NCBI GenBank assembly: GCA_949987705.1
Contig: OX465286.1
Location: 17,125,676-17,189,675 of the forward strand
DNA: 64,000 nucleotides
Origin: Thereva unica
Lineage: Eukaryota; Arthropoda; Insecta; Diptera; Therevidae
Reading direction: 5' to 3'
How positions within the stretch are numbered: the first letter of the stretch is position 1; every line of letters begins with the position of its first letter. Of the stretch, positions 44,901-58,300 are shown in pieces. The notes beneath the pieces are model-generated. The model saw only the letters and a program-made list of their open reading frames with translations, made no database searches and was not told where the DNA came from. The position numbers and the translations under genes are program-made.

Positions 44901-47900
44901 CCCACCCCGGGCTGACCAGTATTTCCCGAGATAATGGGCATTCTGCAGCCCCGCTTGGGGAAATCACAAAAGAGGGGATATCTCCCGAACCCCTTGGAAT
45001 TTCTGGACCAAATCAAGTGCGCTGAACTCGGGGGAGCGAGCCCTTTCCAACGATACCCCATTCATTAAGATCCCAGCACTTTCGTGAAATCGACCAAAAA
45101 TATCCCAAGGGGTACCCCTTTGAAAATTTTCCGGTTTTGGGAAAATTCTGGAGTGGCCCTTTTTGGGATGGGAAATTGTTAGGGACCTCCCAGGGAGGCT
45201 GCGAATTCAATCCCACCTCGGGCTGACCAGTATTTCCCGAGATAATGGGCATTCTGCAGCCCCGCTTGGGGAAATCACAAAAGAGGGGATATCTCCCGAA
45301 CCCCTTGGAATTTCTGGACCAAATCAAGTGCGCTGAACTCGGGGGAGCGAGCCCTTTCCAACGATACCCCATTCATTAAGATCCCAGCACTTTCGTGAAA
45401 TCGACCAAAAATATCCCAAGGGGTACCCCTTTGAAAATTTTCCGGTTTTGGGAAAATTCTGGAGTGGCCCTTTTTTGGATGGGAAATTGTTAGGGACCTC
45501 CCAGGGAGGCTGTGAATTCAATCCCACCCCGGGCTGACCAGTATTTCCCGAGATAATGGGCATTCTGCAGCCCCCTTGCGGAAATCACAAAAGAGGGGAT
45601 ATCTCCCGAACCCCTTGGGATTTCTGGACCAAATCAAGTGCGCTGAACTCGGGGGAGCGAGCCCTTTCCGACGATACCCCATTCATTAAGATCCCAGCAC
45701 TTTCGTGAAATCGACCAAAAATATCCCAAGGGATACCCCTTTGAAAATTTTCCGGTTTTGGGAAAATTCTGGAGTGGCCCTTTTTTGGATGGGAAATTGT
45801 TAGGGACCTCCCAGGGAGGCTGTGAATTCAATCCCACCCCGGGCTGACCAGTATTTCCCGAGATAATGGGCATTCTGCAGCCCCCCTTGGGGAAATCACA
45901 AAAGAGGGGATATCTCCCGAACCCCTTGGAATTTCTGGACCAAATCAAGTGCGCTGAACTCGGGGAGCGAGCCCTTTCCAACGATACCCCATTCATTAAG
46001 ATCCCAGCACTTTCGTGAAATCGACCAAAAATATCCCAAGGGGTACCCCTTTGAAAATTTTCCGGTTTTGGGAAAATTTTGGAGTGGCCCTTTTTTGGAT
46101 GGGAAATTGTTAGGGACCTCCCAGGGAGGCTGTGAATTCAATCCCACCCCGGGCTGACCAGTATTTCCCGAGATAATGGGCATTCTGCAGCCCCCTTGCG
46201 GAAATCACAAAAGAGGGGATATCTCCCGAACCCCTTGGGATTTCTGGACCAAATCAAGTGCGCTGAACTCGGGGGAGCGAGCCCTTTCCGACGATACCCC
46301 ATTCATTAAGATCCCAGCACTTTCGTGAAATCGACCAAAAATATCCCAAGGGGTACCCCTTTAAAAATTTTCCGGTTTTGGGAAAATTTTGGAGTGGCCC
46401 TTTTTTGGATGGGAAATTGTTAGAGACCTCCCAGGGAGGCTGTGAATTCAATCCCACCCCGGGCTGACCAGTATTTCCCGAGATAATGGGCATTCTGCAG
46501 CCCCCTTGCGGAAATCACAAAAGAGGGGATATCTCCCGAACCCCTTGGGATTTCTGGACCAAATCAAGTGCGCTGAACTCGGGGGAGCGAGCCCTTTCCG
46601 ACGATACCCCATTCATTAAGATCCCAGCACTTTCGTGAAATCGACCAAAAATATCCCAAGGGGTACCCCTTTGAAAATTTTCCGGTTTTGGGAAAATTCT
46701 GGAGTGGCCCTTTTTTGGATGGGAAATTGTTAGGGACCTCCCAGGGAGGCTGTGAATTCAATCCCACCCCGGGCTGACCAGTATTTCCCGAGATAATGGG
46801 CATTCTGCAGCCCCCTTGGGGAAATCACAAAAGAGGGGATATCTCCCGAATCCCTTGGAATTTCTGGACCAAATCAAGTGCGCTGAACTCGGGGGAGCGA
46901 GCCCTTTCCAACGATACCCCATTCATTAAGATCCCAGCACTTTCGTGAAATCGACCAAAAATATCCCAAGGGGTACCCCTTTGAAAATTTTCCGGTTTTG
47001 GGAAAATTCTGGAGTGGCCCTTTTTTGGATGGGAAATTGTTAGGGACCTCCCAGGGAGGCTGTGAATTCAATCCCACCCCGGGCTGACCAGTATTTCCCG
47101 AGATAATGGGCATTCTGCAGCCCCCCTTGGGGAAATCACAAAACAGGGGATATCTCCCGAACCCCTTGGAATTTCTGGATCAAACCAAGTGCGCTGAACT
47201 CGGGGGAGCGAGCCCTTTCCAACGATACCCCATTCATTAAGATCCCAGCACTTTCGTGAAATCGACCAAAAATATCCCAAGGGGTACCCCTTTGAAAATT
47301 TTCCGGTTTTGGGAAAATTCTGGAGTGGCCCTTTTTTGGATGGGAAATTGTTAGGGACCTCCCAGGGAGGCTGTGAATTCAATCCCACCCCGGGCTGACC
47401 AGTATTTCCCGAGATAATGGGCATTCTGCAGCCCCCTTGCGGAAATCACAAAAGAGGGGATATCTCCCGAACCCCTTGGGATTTCTGGACCAAATCAAGT
47501 GCGCTGAACTCGGGGGAGCGAGCCCTTTCCGACGATACCCCATTCATTAAGATCCCAGCACTTTCGTGAAATCGACCAAAAATATCCCAAGGGGTACCCC
47601 TTTGAAAATTTTCCGGTTTTGGGAAAATTCTGGAGTGGCCCTTTTTTGGATGGGAAATTGTTAGGGACCTCCCAGGGAAGCTGTGAATTCAATCCCACCC
47701 CGGGCTGACCAGTATTTCCCGAGATAATGGGCATTCTGCAGCCCCCCTTGGGGAAATCACAAAAGAGGGGATATCTCCCGAACCCCTTGGAATTTCTGGA
47801 CCAAATCAAGTGCGCTGAACTCGGGGGAGCGAGCCCTTTCCAACGATACCTCATTCATTAAGATCCCAGCACTTTCGTGAAATCGACCAAAAATATCCCA

Positions 47901-50900
47901 AGGGGTACCCCTTTGAAAATTTTCCGGTTTTGGGAAAATTCTGGAGTGGCCCTTTTTTGGATGGGAAATTGTTAGGGACCTCCCAGGGAGGCTGTGAATT
48001 CAATCCCACCCCGGGCTGACCAGTATTTCCCGAGATAATGGGCATTCTGCAGCCCCCCTTTGGGAAATCACAAAACAGGGGATATCTCCCGAACCCCTTG
48101 GAATTTCTGGACCAAACCAAGTGCGCTGAACTCGGGGGAGCGAGCCCTTTCCAACGATACCCCATTCATTAAGATCCCAGCACTTTCGTGAAATCGACCA
48201 AAAATATCCCAAGGGGTACCCCTTTGAAAATTTTCCGGTTTTGGGAAAATTTTGGAGTGGCCCTTTTTTGGATGGGAAATTGTTAGGGACCTCCCAGGGA
48301 GGCTGTGAATTCAATCCCACCCCGGGCTGACCAGTATTTCCCGAGATAATGGGCATTCTGCAGCCCCCTTGGGGAAATCACAAAAGAGGGGATATCTCCC
48401 GAATCCCTTGGAATTTCTGGACCAAATCAAGTGCGCTGAACTCGGGGGAGCGAGCCCTTTCCAACGATACCCCATTCATTAAGATCCCAGCACTTTCGTG
48501 AAATCGACCAAAAATATCCCAAGGGGTACCCCTTTGAAAATTTTCCGGTTTTGGGAAAATTCTGGAGTGGCCCTTTTTTGGATGGGAAATTGTTAGGGAC
48601 CTCCCAGGGAGGCTGTGAATTCAATCCCACCCCGGGCTGACCAGTATTTCCCGAGATAATGGGCATTCTGCAGCCCCCCTTTGGGAAATCACAAAACAGG
48701 GGATATCTCCCGAACCCCTTGGAATTTCTGGACCAAACCAAGTGCGCTGAACTCGGGGGAGCGAGCCCTTTCCAACGATACCCCATTCATTAAGATCCCA
48801 GCACTTTCGTGAAATCGACCAAAAATATCCCAAGGGGTACCCCTTTGAAAATTTTCCGGTTTTGGGAAAATTCTGGAGTGGCCCTTTTTGGGATGGGAAA
48901 TTGTTAGGGACCTCCCAGGGAGGCTGTGAATTCAATCCCACCCCGAGCTGACCAGTATTTCCCGAGATAATGGGCATTCTGCAGCCCCGCTTGGGGAAAT
49001 CACAAAAGAGGGGATATATCCCGAACCCCTTGGAATTTCTGGACCAAATCAAGTGCGCTGAACTCGGGGGAGCGAGCCCTTTCCAACGATACCCCATTCA
49101 TTAAGATCCCAGCACTTTCGTGAAATCGACCAAAAATATCCCAAGGGGTACCCCTTTGAAAATTTTCCGGTTTTGGGAAAATTCTGGAGTGGCCCTTTTT
49201 GGGATGGGAAATTGTTAGGGACCTCCCAGGGAGGCTGTGAATTCAATCCCACCCCGGGCTGACCAGTATTTCCCGAGATAATGGGCATTCTGCAGCCCCG
49301 CTTGGGGAAATCACAAAACAGGGGATATCTCCCGAACCCCTTGGGATTTCTGGACCAAATCAAGTGCGCTGAACTCGGGGGAGCGAGCCCTTTCCAACGA
49401 TACCCCATTCATTAAGATCCCAGCACTTTCGTGAAATCGACCAAAAATATCTCTTTGAAAATTTTCCGGTTTTGGGAAAATTCTGGAGTGGCCCTTTTTG
49501 GGATGGGAAATTGTTAGGGACCTCCCAGGGAGGCTGTGAATTCAATCCCACCCCGAGCTGACCAGTATTTCCCGAGATAATGGGCATTCTGCAGCCCCGC
49601 TTGGGGAAATCACAAAAGAGGGGATATCTCCCGAACCCCTTGGAATTTCTGGACCAAATCAAGTGCGCTGAACTCGGGGGAGCGAGCCCTTTCCAACGAT
49701 ACCCCATTCATTAAGATCCCAGCACTTTCGTGAAATCGACCAAAAATATCCCAAGGGGTACCCCTTTGAAAATTTTCCGGTTTTGGGAAAATTCTGGAGT
49801 GGCCCTTTTTGGGATGGGAAATTGTTAGGGACCTCCCAGGGAGGCTGTGAATTCAATCCCACCCCGAGCTGACCAGTATTTCCCGAGATAATGGGCATTC
49901 TGCAGCCCCGCTTGGGGAAATCACAAAAGAGGGGATATCTCCCGAACCCCTTGGAATTTCTGGACCAAATCAAGTCCGCTGAACTCGGGGGAGCGAGCCC
50001 TTTCCGACGATACCCCATTCATTAAGATCCCAGCACTTTCGTGAAATCGACCAAAAATATCCCAAGGGGTACCCCTTTGAAAATTTTCCGGTTTTGGGAA
50101 AATTCTGGAGTGGCCCTTTTTGGGATGGGAAATTGTTAGGGACCTCCCAGGGAGGCTGTGAATTCAATCCCACCCCGGGCTGACCAGTATTTCCCGAGAT
50201 AATGGGCATTCTGCAGCCCCGCTTGGGGAAATCACAAAAGAGGGGATATCTCCCGAACCCCTTGGAATTTCTGGACCAAATCAAGTGCGCTGAACTCGGG
50301 GGAGCGAGCCCTTTCCAACGATACCCCATTCATTAAGATCCCAGCACTTTCGTGAAATCGACCAAAAATATCCCAAGGGGTACCCCTTTGAAAATTTTCC
50401 GGTTTTGGGAAAATTCTGGAGTGGCCCTTTTTTGGATGGGAAATTGTTAGGGACCTCCCAGGGAGGCTGTGAATTCAATCCCACCCCGGGCTGACCAGTA
50501 TTTCCCGAGATAATGGGCATTCTGCAGCCCCCTTGCGGAAATCACAAAAGAGGGGATATCTCCCGAACCCCTTGGGATTTCTGGACCAAATCAAGTGCGC
50601 TGAACTCGGGGGAGCGAGCCCTTTCCGACGATACCCCATTCATTAAGATCCCAGCACTTTCGTGAAATCGACCAAAAATATCCCAAGGGGTACCCCTTTG
50701 AAAATTTTCCGGTTTTGGGAAAATTCTGGAGTGGCCCTTTTTGGGATGGGAAATTGTTAGGGACCTCCCAGGGAGGCTGTGAATTCAATCCCACCCCGGG
50801 CTGACCAGTATTTCCCGAGATAATGGGCATTCTGCAGCCCCCTTGCGGAAATCACAAAAGAGGGGATATCTCCCGAACCCCTTGGGATTTCTGGACCAAA

Positions 50901-52765
50901 TCAAGTGCGCTGAACTCGGGGGAGCGAGCCCTTTCCGACGATACCCCATTCATTAAGATCCCAGCACTTTCGTGAAATCGACCAAAAATATCCCAAGGGG
51001 TACCCCTTTGAAAATTTTCCGGTTTTGGGAAAATTCTGGAGTGGCCCTTTTTGGGATAGGAAATTGTTAGGGACCTCCCAGGGAGGCTGTGAATTCAATC
51101 CCACCCCGAGCTGACCAGTATTTCCCGAGATAATGGGCATTCTGCAGCCCCCCTTGGGGAAATCACAAAAGAGGGGATATCTCCCGAACCCCTTGGAATT
51201 TCTGGACCAAATCAAGTGCGCTGAACTCGGGGGAGCGAGCCCTTTCCAACGATACCCCATTCATTAAGATCCCAGCACTTTCGTGAAATCGACCAAAAAT
51301 ATCCCAAGGGGTACCCCTTTGAAAATTTTCCGGTTTTGGGAAAATTCTGGAGTGGCCCTTTTTTGGATGGGAAATTGTTAGGGACCTCCCAGGGAGGCTG
51401 TGAATTCAATCCCACCCCGGGCTGACCAGTATTTCCCGAGATAATGGGCATTCTGCAGCCCCCTTGCGGAAATCACAAAAGAGGGGATATCTCCCGAACC
51501 CCTTGGGATTTCTGGACCAAATCAAGTGCGCTGAACTCGGGGGAGCGAGCCCTTTCCAACGATACCTCATTCATTAAGATCCCAGCACTTTCGTGAAATC
51601 GACCAAAAATATCCCAAGGGGTACCCCTTTGAAAATTTTCCGGTTTTGGGAAAATTCTGGAGTGGCCCTTTTTTGGATGGGAAATTGTTAGGGACCTCCC
51701 AGGGAGGCTGTGAATTCAATCCCACCCCGGGCTGACCAGTATTTCCCGAGATAATGGGCATTCTGCAGCCCCCCTTGGGGAAATCACAAAAGAGGGGATA
51801 TCTCCCGAACCCCTTGGAATTTCTGGACCAAACCAAGTGCGCTGAACTCGGGGGAGCGAGCCCTTTCCAACGATACCCCATTCATTAAGATCCCAGCACT
51901 TTCGTGAAATCGACCAAAAATATCCCAAGGGGTACCCCTTTGAAAATTTTCCGGTTTTGGGAAAATTCTGGAGTGGCCCTTTTTTGGATGGGAAATTGTT
52001 AGGGACCTCCCAGGGAGGCTGTGAATTCAATCCCACCCCGGGCTGACCAGTATTTCCCGAGATAATGGGCATTCTGCAGCCCCCCTTGGGGAAATCACAA
52101 AAGAGGGGATATCTCCCGAACCCCTTGGAATTTCTGGACCAAACCAAGTGCGCTGAACTCGGGGGAGCGAGCCCTTTCCAACGATACCCCATTCATTAAG
52201 ATCCCAGCACTTTCGTGAAATCGACCAAAAATATCCCAAGGGGTACCCCTTTGAAAATTTTCCGGTTTTGGGAAAATTCTGGAGTGGCCCTTTTTTGGAT
52301 GGGAAATTGTTAGGGACCTCCCAGGGAGGCTGTGAATTCAATCCCACCCCGGGCTGACCAGTATTTCCCGAGATAATGGGCATTCTGCAGCCCCCCTTGG
52401 GGAAATCACAAAACAGGGGATATCTCCCGAACCCCTTGGAATTTCTGGACCAAACCAAGTGCGCTGAACTCGGGGGAGCGAGCCCTTTCCAACGATACCC
52501 CATTCATTAAGATCCCAGCACTTTCGTGAAATCGACCAAAAATATCCCAAGGGGTACCCCTTTGAAAATTTTCCGGTTTTGGGAAAATTCTGGAGTGGCC
52601 CTTTTTTGGATGGGAAATTGTTAGGGACCTCCCAGGGAGGCTGTGAATTCAATCCCACCCCGGGCTGACCAGTATTTCCCGAGATAATGGGCATTCTGCA
52701 GCCCCCCTTGGGGAAATCACAAAAGAGGGGATATCTCCCGAACCCCTTGGAATTTCTGGACCAAA

Positions 52766-54880
52766 TCAAGTGCGCTGAACTCGGGGGAGCGAGCCCTTTC
52801 CAACGATACCCCATTCATTAAGATCCCAGCACTTTCGTGAAATCGACCAAAAATATCCCAAGGGGTACCCCTTTGAAAATTTTCCGGTTTTGGGAAAATT
52901 CTGGAGTGGCCCTTTTTTGGATGGGAAATTGTTAGGGACCTCCCAGGGAGGCTGTGAATTCAATCCCACCCCGGGCTGACCAGTATTTCCCGAGATAATG
53001 GGCATTCTGCAGCCCCCTTGGGGAAATCACAAAAGAGGGGATATCTCCCGAATCCCTTGGAATTTCTGGACCAAATCAAGTGCGCTGAACTCGGGGGAGC
53101 GAGCCCTTTCCAACGATACCCCATTCATTAAGATCCCAGCACTTTCGTGAAATCGACCAAAAATATCCCAAGGGGTACCCCTTTGAAAATTTTCCGGTTT
53201 TGGGAAAATTCTGGAGTGGCCCTTTTTTGGATGGGAAATTGTTAGGGACCTCCCAGGGAGGCTGTGAATTCAATCCCACCCCGGGCTGACCAGTATTTCC
53301 CGAGATAATGGGCATTCTGCAGCCCCCCTTGGGGAAATCACAAAACAGGGGATATCTCCCGAACCCCTTGGAATTTCTGGACCAAACCAAGTGCGCTGAA
53401 CTCGGGGGAGCGAGCCCTTTCCAACGATACCCCATTCATTAAGATCCCAGCACTTTCGTGAAATCGACCAAAAATATCCCAAGGGGTACCCCTTTGAAAA
53501 TTTTCCGGTTTTGGGAAAATTCTGGAGTGGCCCTTTTTTGGATGGGAAATTGTTAGGGACCTCCCAGGGAGGCTGTGAATTCAATCCCACCCCGGGCTGA
53601 CCAGTATTTCCCGAGATAATGGGCATTCTGCAGCCCCCCTTGGGGAAATCACAAAAGAGGGGATATCTCCCGAACCCCTTGGAATTTCTGGACCAAATCA
53701 AGTGCGCTGAACTCGGGGGAGCGAGCCCTTTCCAACGATACCCCATTCATTAAGATCCCAGCACTTTCGTGAAATCGACCAAAAATATCCCAAGGGGTAC
53801 CCCTTTGAAAATTTTCCGGTTTTGGGAAAATTCTGGAGTGGCCCTTTTTTGGATGGGAAATTGTTAGGGACCTCCCAGGGAGGCTGTGAATTCAATCCCA
53901 CCCCGGGCTGACCAGTATTTCCCGAGATAATGGGCATTCTGCAGCCCCCTTGGGGAAATCACAAAAGAGGGGATATCTCCCGAATCCCTTGGAATTTCTG
54001 GACCAAATCAAGTGCGCTGAACTCGGGGGAGCGAGCCCTTTCCAACGATACCCCATTCATTAAGATCCCAGCACTTTCGTGAAATCGACCAAAAATATCC
54101 CAAGGGGTACCCCTTTGAAAATTTTCCGGTTTTGGGAAAAATCTGGAGTGGCCCTTTTTTGGATGGGAAATTGTTAGGGACCTCCCAGGGAGGCTGTGAA
54201 TTCAATCCCACCCCGGGCTGACCAGTATTTCCCGAGATAATGGGCATTCTGCAGCCCCCCTTGGGGAAATCACAAAAGAGGGGATATCTCCCGAATCCCT
54301 TGGAATTTCTGGACCAAATCAAGTGCGCTGAACTCGGGGGAGCGAGCCCTTTCCAACGATACCCCATTCATTAAGATCCCAGCACTTTCGTGAAATCGAC
54401 CAAAAATATCCCAAGGGGTACCCCTTTGAAAATTTTCCGGTTTTGGGAAAATTCTGGAGTGGCCCTTTTTTGGATGGGAAATTGTTAGGGACTTCCCAGG
54501 GAGGCTGTGAATTCAATCCCACCCCGGGCTGACCAGTATTTCCCGAGATAATGGGCATTCTGCAGCCCCCCTTGGGGAAATCACAAAAGAGGGGATATCT
54601 CCCGAACCCCTTGGGATTTCTGGACCAAATCAAGTGCGCTGAACTCGGGGGAGCGAGCCCTTTCCAACGATACCCCATTCATTAAGATCCCAGCACTTTC
54701 GTGAAATCGACCAAAAATATCCCAAGGGGTACCCCTTTGAAAATTTTCCGGTTTTGGGAAAATTCTGGAGTGGCCCTTTTTTGGATGGGAAATTGTTAGG
54801 GACCTCCCAGGGAGGCTGTGAATTCAATCCCACCCCGAGCTGACCAGTATTTCCCGAGATAATGGGCATTCTGCAGCCCC
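52766..54880 (+). repeat. 932-bp trimer higher-order repeat at the right of the array
   Basis: The shortened C-run variant plus GAATCCCTTGG recurs at 53011, 53943 and 54875, exactly 932 bp apart (310+311+311). A 621-bp dimer period (CCCCCCTTTGGGAAATC near 48053 and 48674) lies further left. Confidence 0.8.
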
Positions 54881-54981
54881 CTTGGGGAAATCACAAAAGA
54901 GGGGATATCTCCCGAATCCCTTGGAATTTCTGGACCAAATCAAGTGCGCTGAACTCGGGGGAGCGAGCCCTTTCCAACGAT

Positions 54982-54986
54982 ACCCC
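54982..54986. repeat. Target site duplication ACCCC, left
   Basis: ACCCC before the left LTR is repeated at 63329-63333. Removing the element and one copy restores the satellite sequence CGATACCCCATTC. Confidence 0.97.
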
Positions 54987-55322
54987 TGATTGTTCAGGGT
55001 GAGTAGTGGATTTGGGGTTGGTTGGAATGTTGAAGACCGCACAACTTCAACGGTTTGGGTAGCGGTTTTGGGAAACTTGTATGGTTATAATAATTTGAGT
55101 TCTGTATTTAGACTGAATTTACATTAATTGCTATGCTACTTTTATACTAACTTATGGCCTAATTAATGTTGATGAATTCTGCAATTTCCCAATGATTATG
55201 GGTTGATTGCAAGACATTTTGCCAATACGTTGTGTCAGTTCTTTTATGGTTCTATGGGTCAGAATTGGGTCAATAATTGTTGCGAGATTGTTGTTGTCTG
55301 CTGGTATGTTGTTTCCTAAACA
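54987..55322 (-). repeat. 3' LTR of the env-bearing BEL/Pao element
   Basis: 336 bp, TGATTG...CTAAACA in + orientation. The first bases in element sense (TGTTTAG) contain the stop codon of the long ORF. Confidence 0.95.
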
Positions 55323-58300
55323 TTCTCCCCCTCCGCGGAAAATGATTTTTGGTTCTTAGAGATGTAAGGAGTGGACGGAGTTTTTATTATGAAGTCGTGT
55401 TGATGAGCAGACGGTTGGATTTTGCTCTTCTTGCTCTTCCGTTTAAATATAGTTCCAAGTATGATGATGACTACGGAGATAAGTACTGCGATGGTTACAG
55501 ACAGTGTGTGATGTCCAATTGTTTGTAGCGTAGTTGATCTTAAATTGTTATGTAGAAGTTGTTGCTCCTTGATGGCTCCCAGGAGTTGGTCCGATGGCTT
55601 TAGGATATGTTCCGAGGATACTGAATCTGGTGTCTTGATGAGTTCGGGAGAGTTAATCGCACGGTCTAGTTCCAGAGGCTTGTTCAACGATGATAATACA
55701 TAAGTGCTGTCGAATATTTCAGGTAGGATAGTGTTCCTTTTTGTTTTGATGACACAATCCTTTGTTATTTGGATAACTCCGGTTCCATTTAATTCAATGT
55801 CCTGACGGGTGCCGTTGCACACTACTCCGGCTGCGATTGGTGTTGTTGTGATGAATAACCAGGTATTGGTCATGTATAGTTGTTTCCACAAGATGGTTGG
55901 CACTTGAAGGGTTTTAATTGGGCACTGGTGCTTAAATGGACGATCATAAACTTCATCGACCACACAATTTGTATTGTCTTGTATGTTGCTAATGGCTGTT
56001 GGTAAACATGATAGTTGGTGATTGTCCCTATTTAGACAATTCTTTATTTCGTTGTCAGGTACTTCAAAGTATGTCTGACTATTATAATTGATGGCGAGTA
56101 TTGTGTTTGAAACGTCGGCTATTAAGTAGGTATTGTTTTTTAACCTCCATGGAATTGGTGTAGTCTTCATGATCGTATATTGATCCACCTCGACAATGTT
56201 GAAGTACCCGAATAGAGTGATGCTGGTGCTATTTTGTTTGAGATTAATTCTCTCTTCAGGTATATCTGTGATATAGAGATTGCTTGGAAGTTTACCCGAG
56301 GCATCTTTTATAATGGATCGCATTTTGTTCAGTGGTAGAATCTCAATTATACTGCCTCTCCTCATTACGATGGTTATTAGTCTACTATATTGTCTCTCTA
56401 GTTCATCTAAGATATTCGTTGCGATCTGATACGCTGTCAAGATGTGAAGGTTTATCATGTTGGTGTTAATTTTTGTAAACCATCCTTGAACTGTATTGAT
56501 TTCGATCAATGCTTCATTTAATTTTTTTGTAAATGAATTAATTTTTTCCGTAACCCTTGCTTCCGTGTCATTCAGGTGTGAGATGGTCGTCAACATGATT
56601 GAGGATTGATGTAGTGCTGTTTGTTGAAGCATTTGTTGGTTTTGTTGTAATGTGGAGATATCTGCGTATACTTCGTCATTAACGCCAAACACGTAGGTTA
56701 ACGCCTTTCCTAGTAATCCTCTCTTATTACGGGTGAGATTTTTCTCGCTTAATACATCTATCTCCCGTAGTAAGTAGTCTCCTTGAGTGTTCAAATGGTG
56801 AACAAACGCTTCGCAATGGATCTCTTCAGAGGTTCTTTGGGACGCCGTACATACATCTTGCATCTGTTGAATAACGTTTTTCACTTTGATGATATCGGCG
56901 TTTGCATTTAATGGCAAGGTTAGTTCAACTCGAAGAGTCCCTCGTCTTAGGTTTACCTTACCCATGTCTTCGATGTATAACCCAGGTTCCGGATGAGTTA
57001 TTGTATATGCGCCTTTTGCTAATGATATTGTCGATAGAAGACTCAGGCAAGTTACTGCTGTATTCCATACAGATGGTTGATTGCCTTTAGCTTGTTTGCT
57101 TGCTGGTTTGATCTGTTTTATTTTTGACTTCATTGCTTCATATTTCTCCTTGGCGAGTCGTTGTTTTTCTATTGGAACCAAGTTGTTGTATCCTGTTACG
57201 GGCCGAATTCGGATCCCATTACTTCGGGACTTGTGAAGTCTTTTAGCTTCTTCAATCTCTTGAATATATCTTTTCTTTACTTGTTGAGGAGTCGAGCATG
57301 TATCTGGTAACTTTCTTTTTTGAGTAGATATTGGCGATACATTGACTGTAGTTATATGGTTATTGTCATCTTGTTGTTCCTGATTTTGTGCGTTTTCCTC
57401 GATGGGATTATCATATATTGGTAGTCTACATAGTTTTGTCACAGGGCGTTTTAGCACTGTGTTATTTCCACAGCGGAGAGTAACAACACGTATTTTTTCA
57501 TCTTTTCCGGGATGCACTGCTATTATTCTTCCAAGTCTCCATTTTGCAGAAGGCATTTGTTCGTCCTTAATGAGTACCAATTCATTGATCTTTAAATTAT
57601 CCTTTTCTTTCCACCATTTTGGCTTCTGTTGAAGATGTGATAGATACTCATGCGACCATATATTCCAGAAGTCTTCACTGAGTTTGTTTGTCATTTTCCA
57701 TCTCGTTAAATGACTAGTTGTTTTTTCTCCGTTTTCTACGCTCGGCGGACTTATTGGTGCTCGCCCCATCAAGAAGTGTCCGGGTGTTAGGACGCTGCAG
57801 TCTGTTGGATCGTCATTCAGTGGGCATAGTGGTCTGGAATTAAGGCTTGCCTCTATTTGAGATAAGGTGGTTGTTAGTTCTTCATAGGTGAGTACTGTGT
57901 TGCCAACTATTCGTTTTAAATGATATTTTATAGATTTAACACCAGCTTCCCATATTCCCCCCATATGAGGTGCTGCTGGTGGGTTGAAGTGCCAGAGAGT
58001 TCCGTCGTTGGCAATTATATCTTTAGTATCTTCTGTTGCTCTCTGAATAGCTTGATGAAGATCTACATCTAGTATTTTTTGAGCTCCTATGAAATTAGTT
58101 CCGCAGTCACTGTACAGGTGTTTGCAATGACCACGTCTGGCGGTAAATCGTCTGAATGCTGCTAAAAATGCCTCGCTTGTTAGGTCGCTAACAGCTTCGA
58201 TATGAATTGCCTTAGTGGATAGGCAAATGAATAACGCAATATATCCCTTATATGTTTTGGATCTTGCTATCTTGGATGCTTTCAATTGAATAGGACCTGC

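Larger units (their letters stand above)
26757..54986 (+). repeat. Satellite DNA array, about 92 monomers of 299-311 bp
   Basis: Head-to-tail monomers contain GAATTC, CCCGGG, CTGCAG and usually GATATC sites and a CCTCCCAGGGAGG near-palindrome. Three length classes come from one site: 311 bp with the perfect palindrome AAGGGGTACCCCTT, 309 bp with AAGGGACCCCTT, and 299 bp lacking the 12 bp AAGGGGTACCCC. One-base changes in a C-run (CCCCCCTTGGGG, CCCCGCTTGGGG, CCCCCTTGCGG) give 308 and 310. The left part (to about 30300) is mostly 299-bp; 30300-31225 is 309/308; 31225-39745 is mixed; 39745-54986 is almost all 310-311. Minus-strand open frames of 100-158 codons in the monomers are a by-product of sequence homogeneity, not genes. 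The array is interrupted at 54987 by the second LTR element and continues at 63329. Confidence 0.97.

Noticed and set aside
26642..54986. About 90 minus-strand ORFs of 79-158 codons with the same protein sequence in the satellite
   Set aside because: They run across monomer borders, change frame with each length variant (311 and 299 are not multiples of three) and lack any domain. Their repetition follows from DNA homogeneity rather than coding constraint.
26757..54986. Regularly spaced repeats resembling a CRISPR array
   Set aside because: The whole ~300-bp unit repeats without unique spacers, and the surroundings are clearly eukaryotic.
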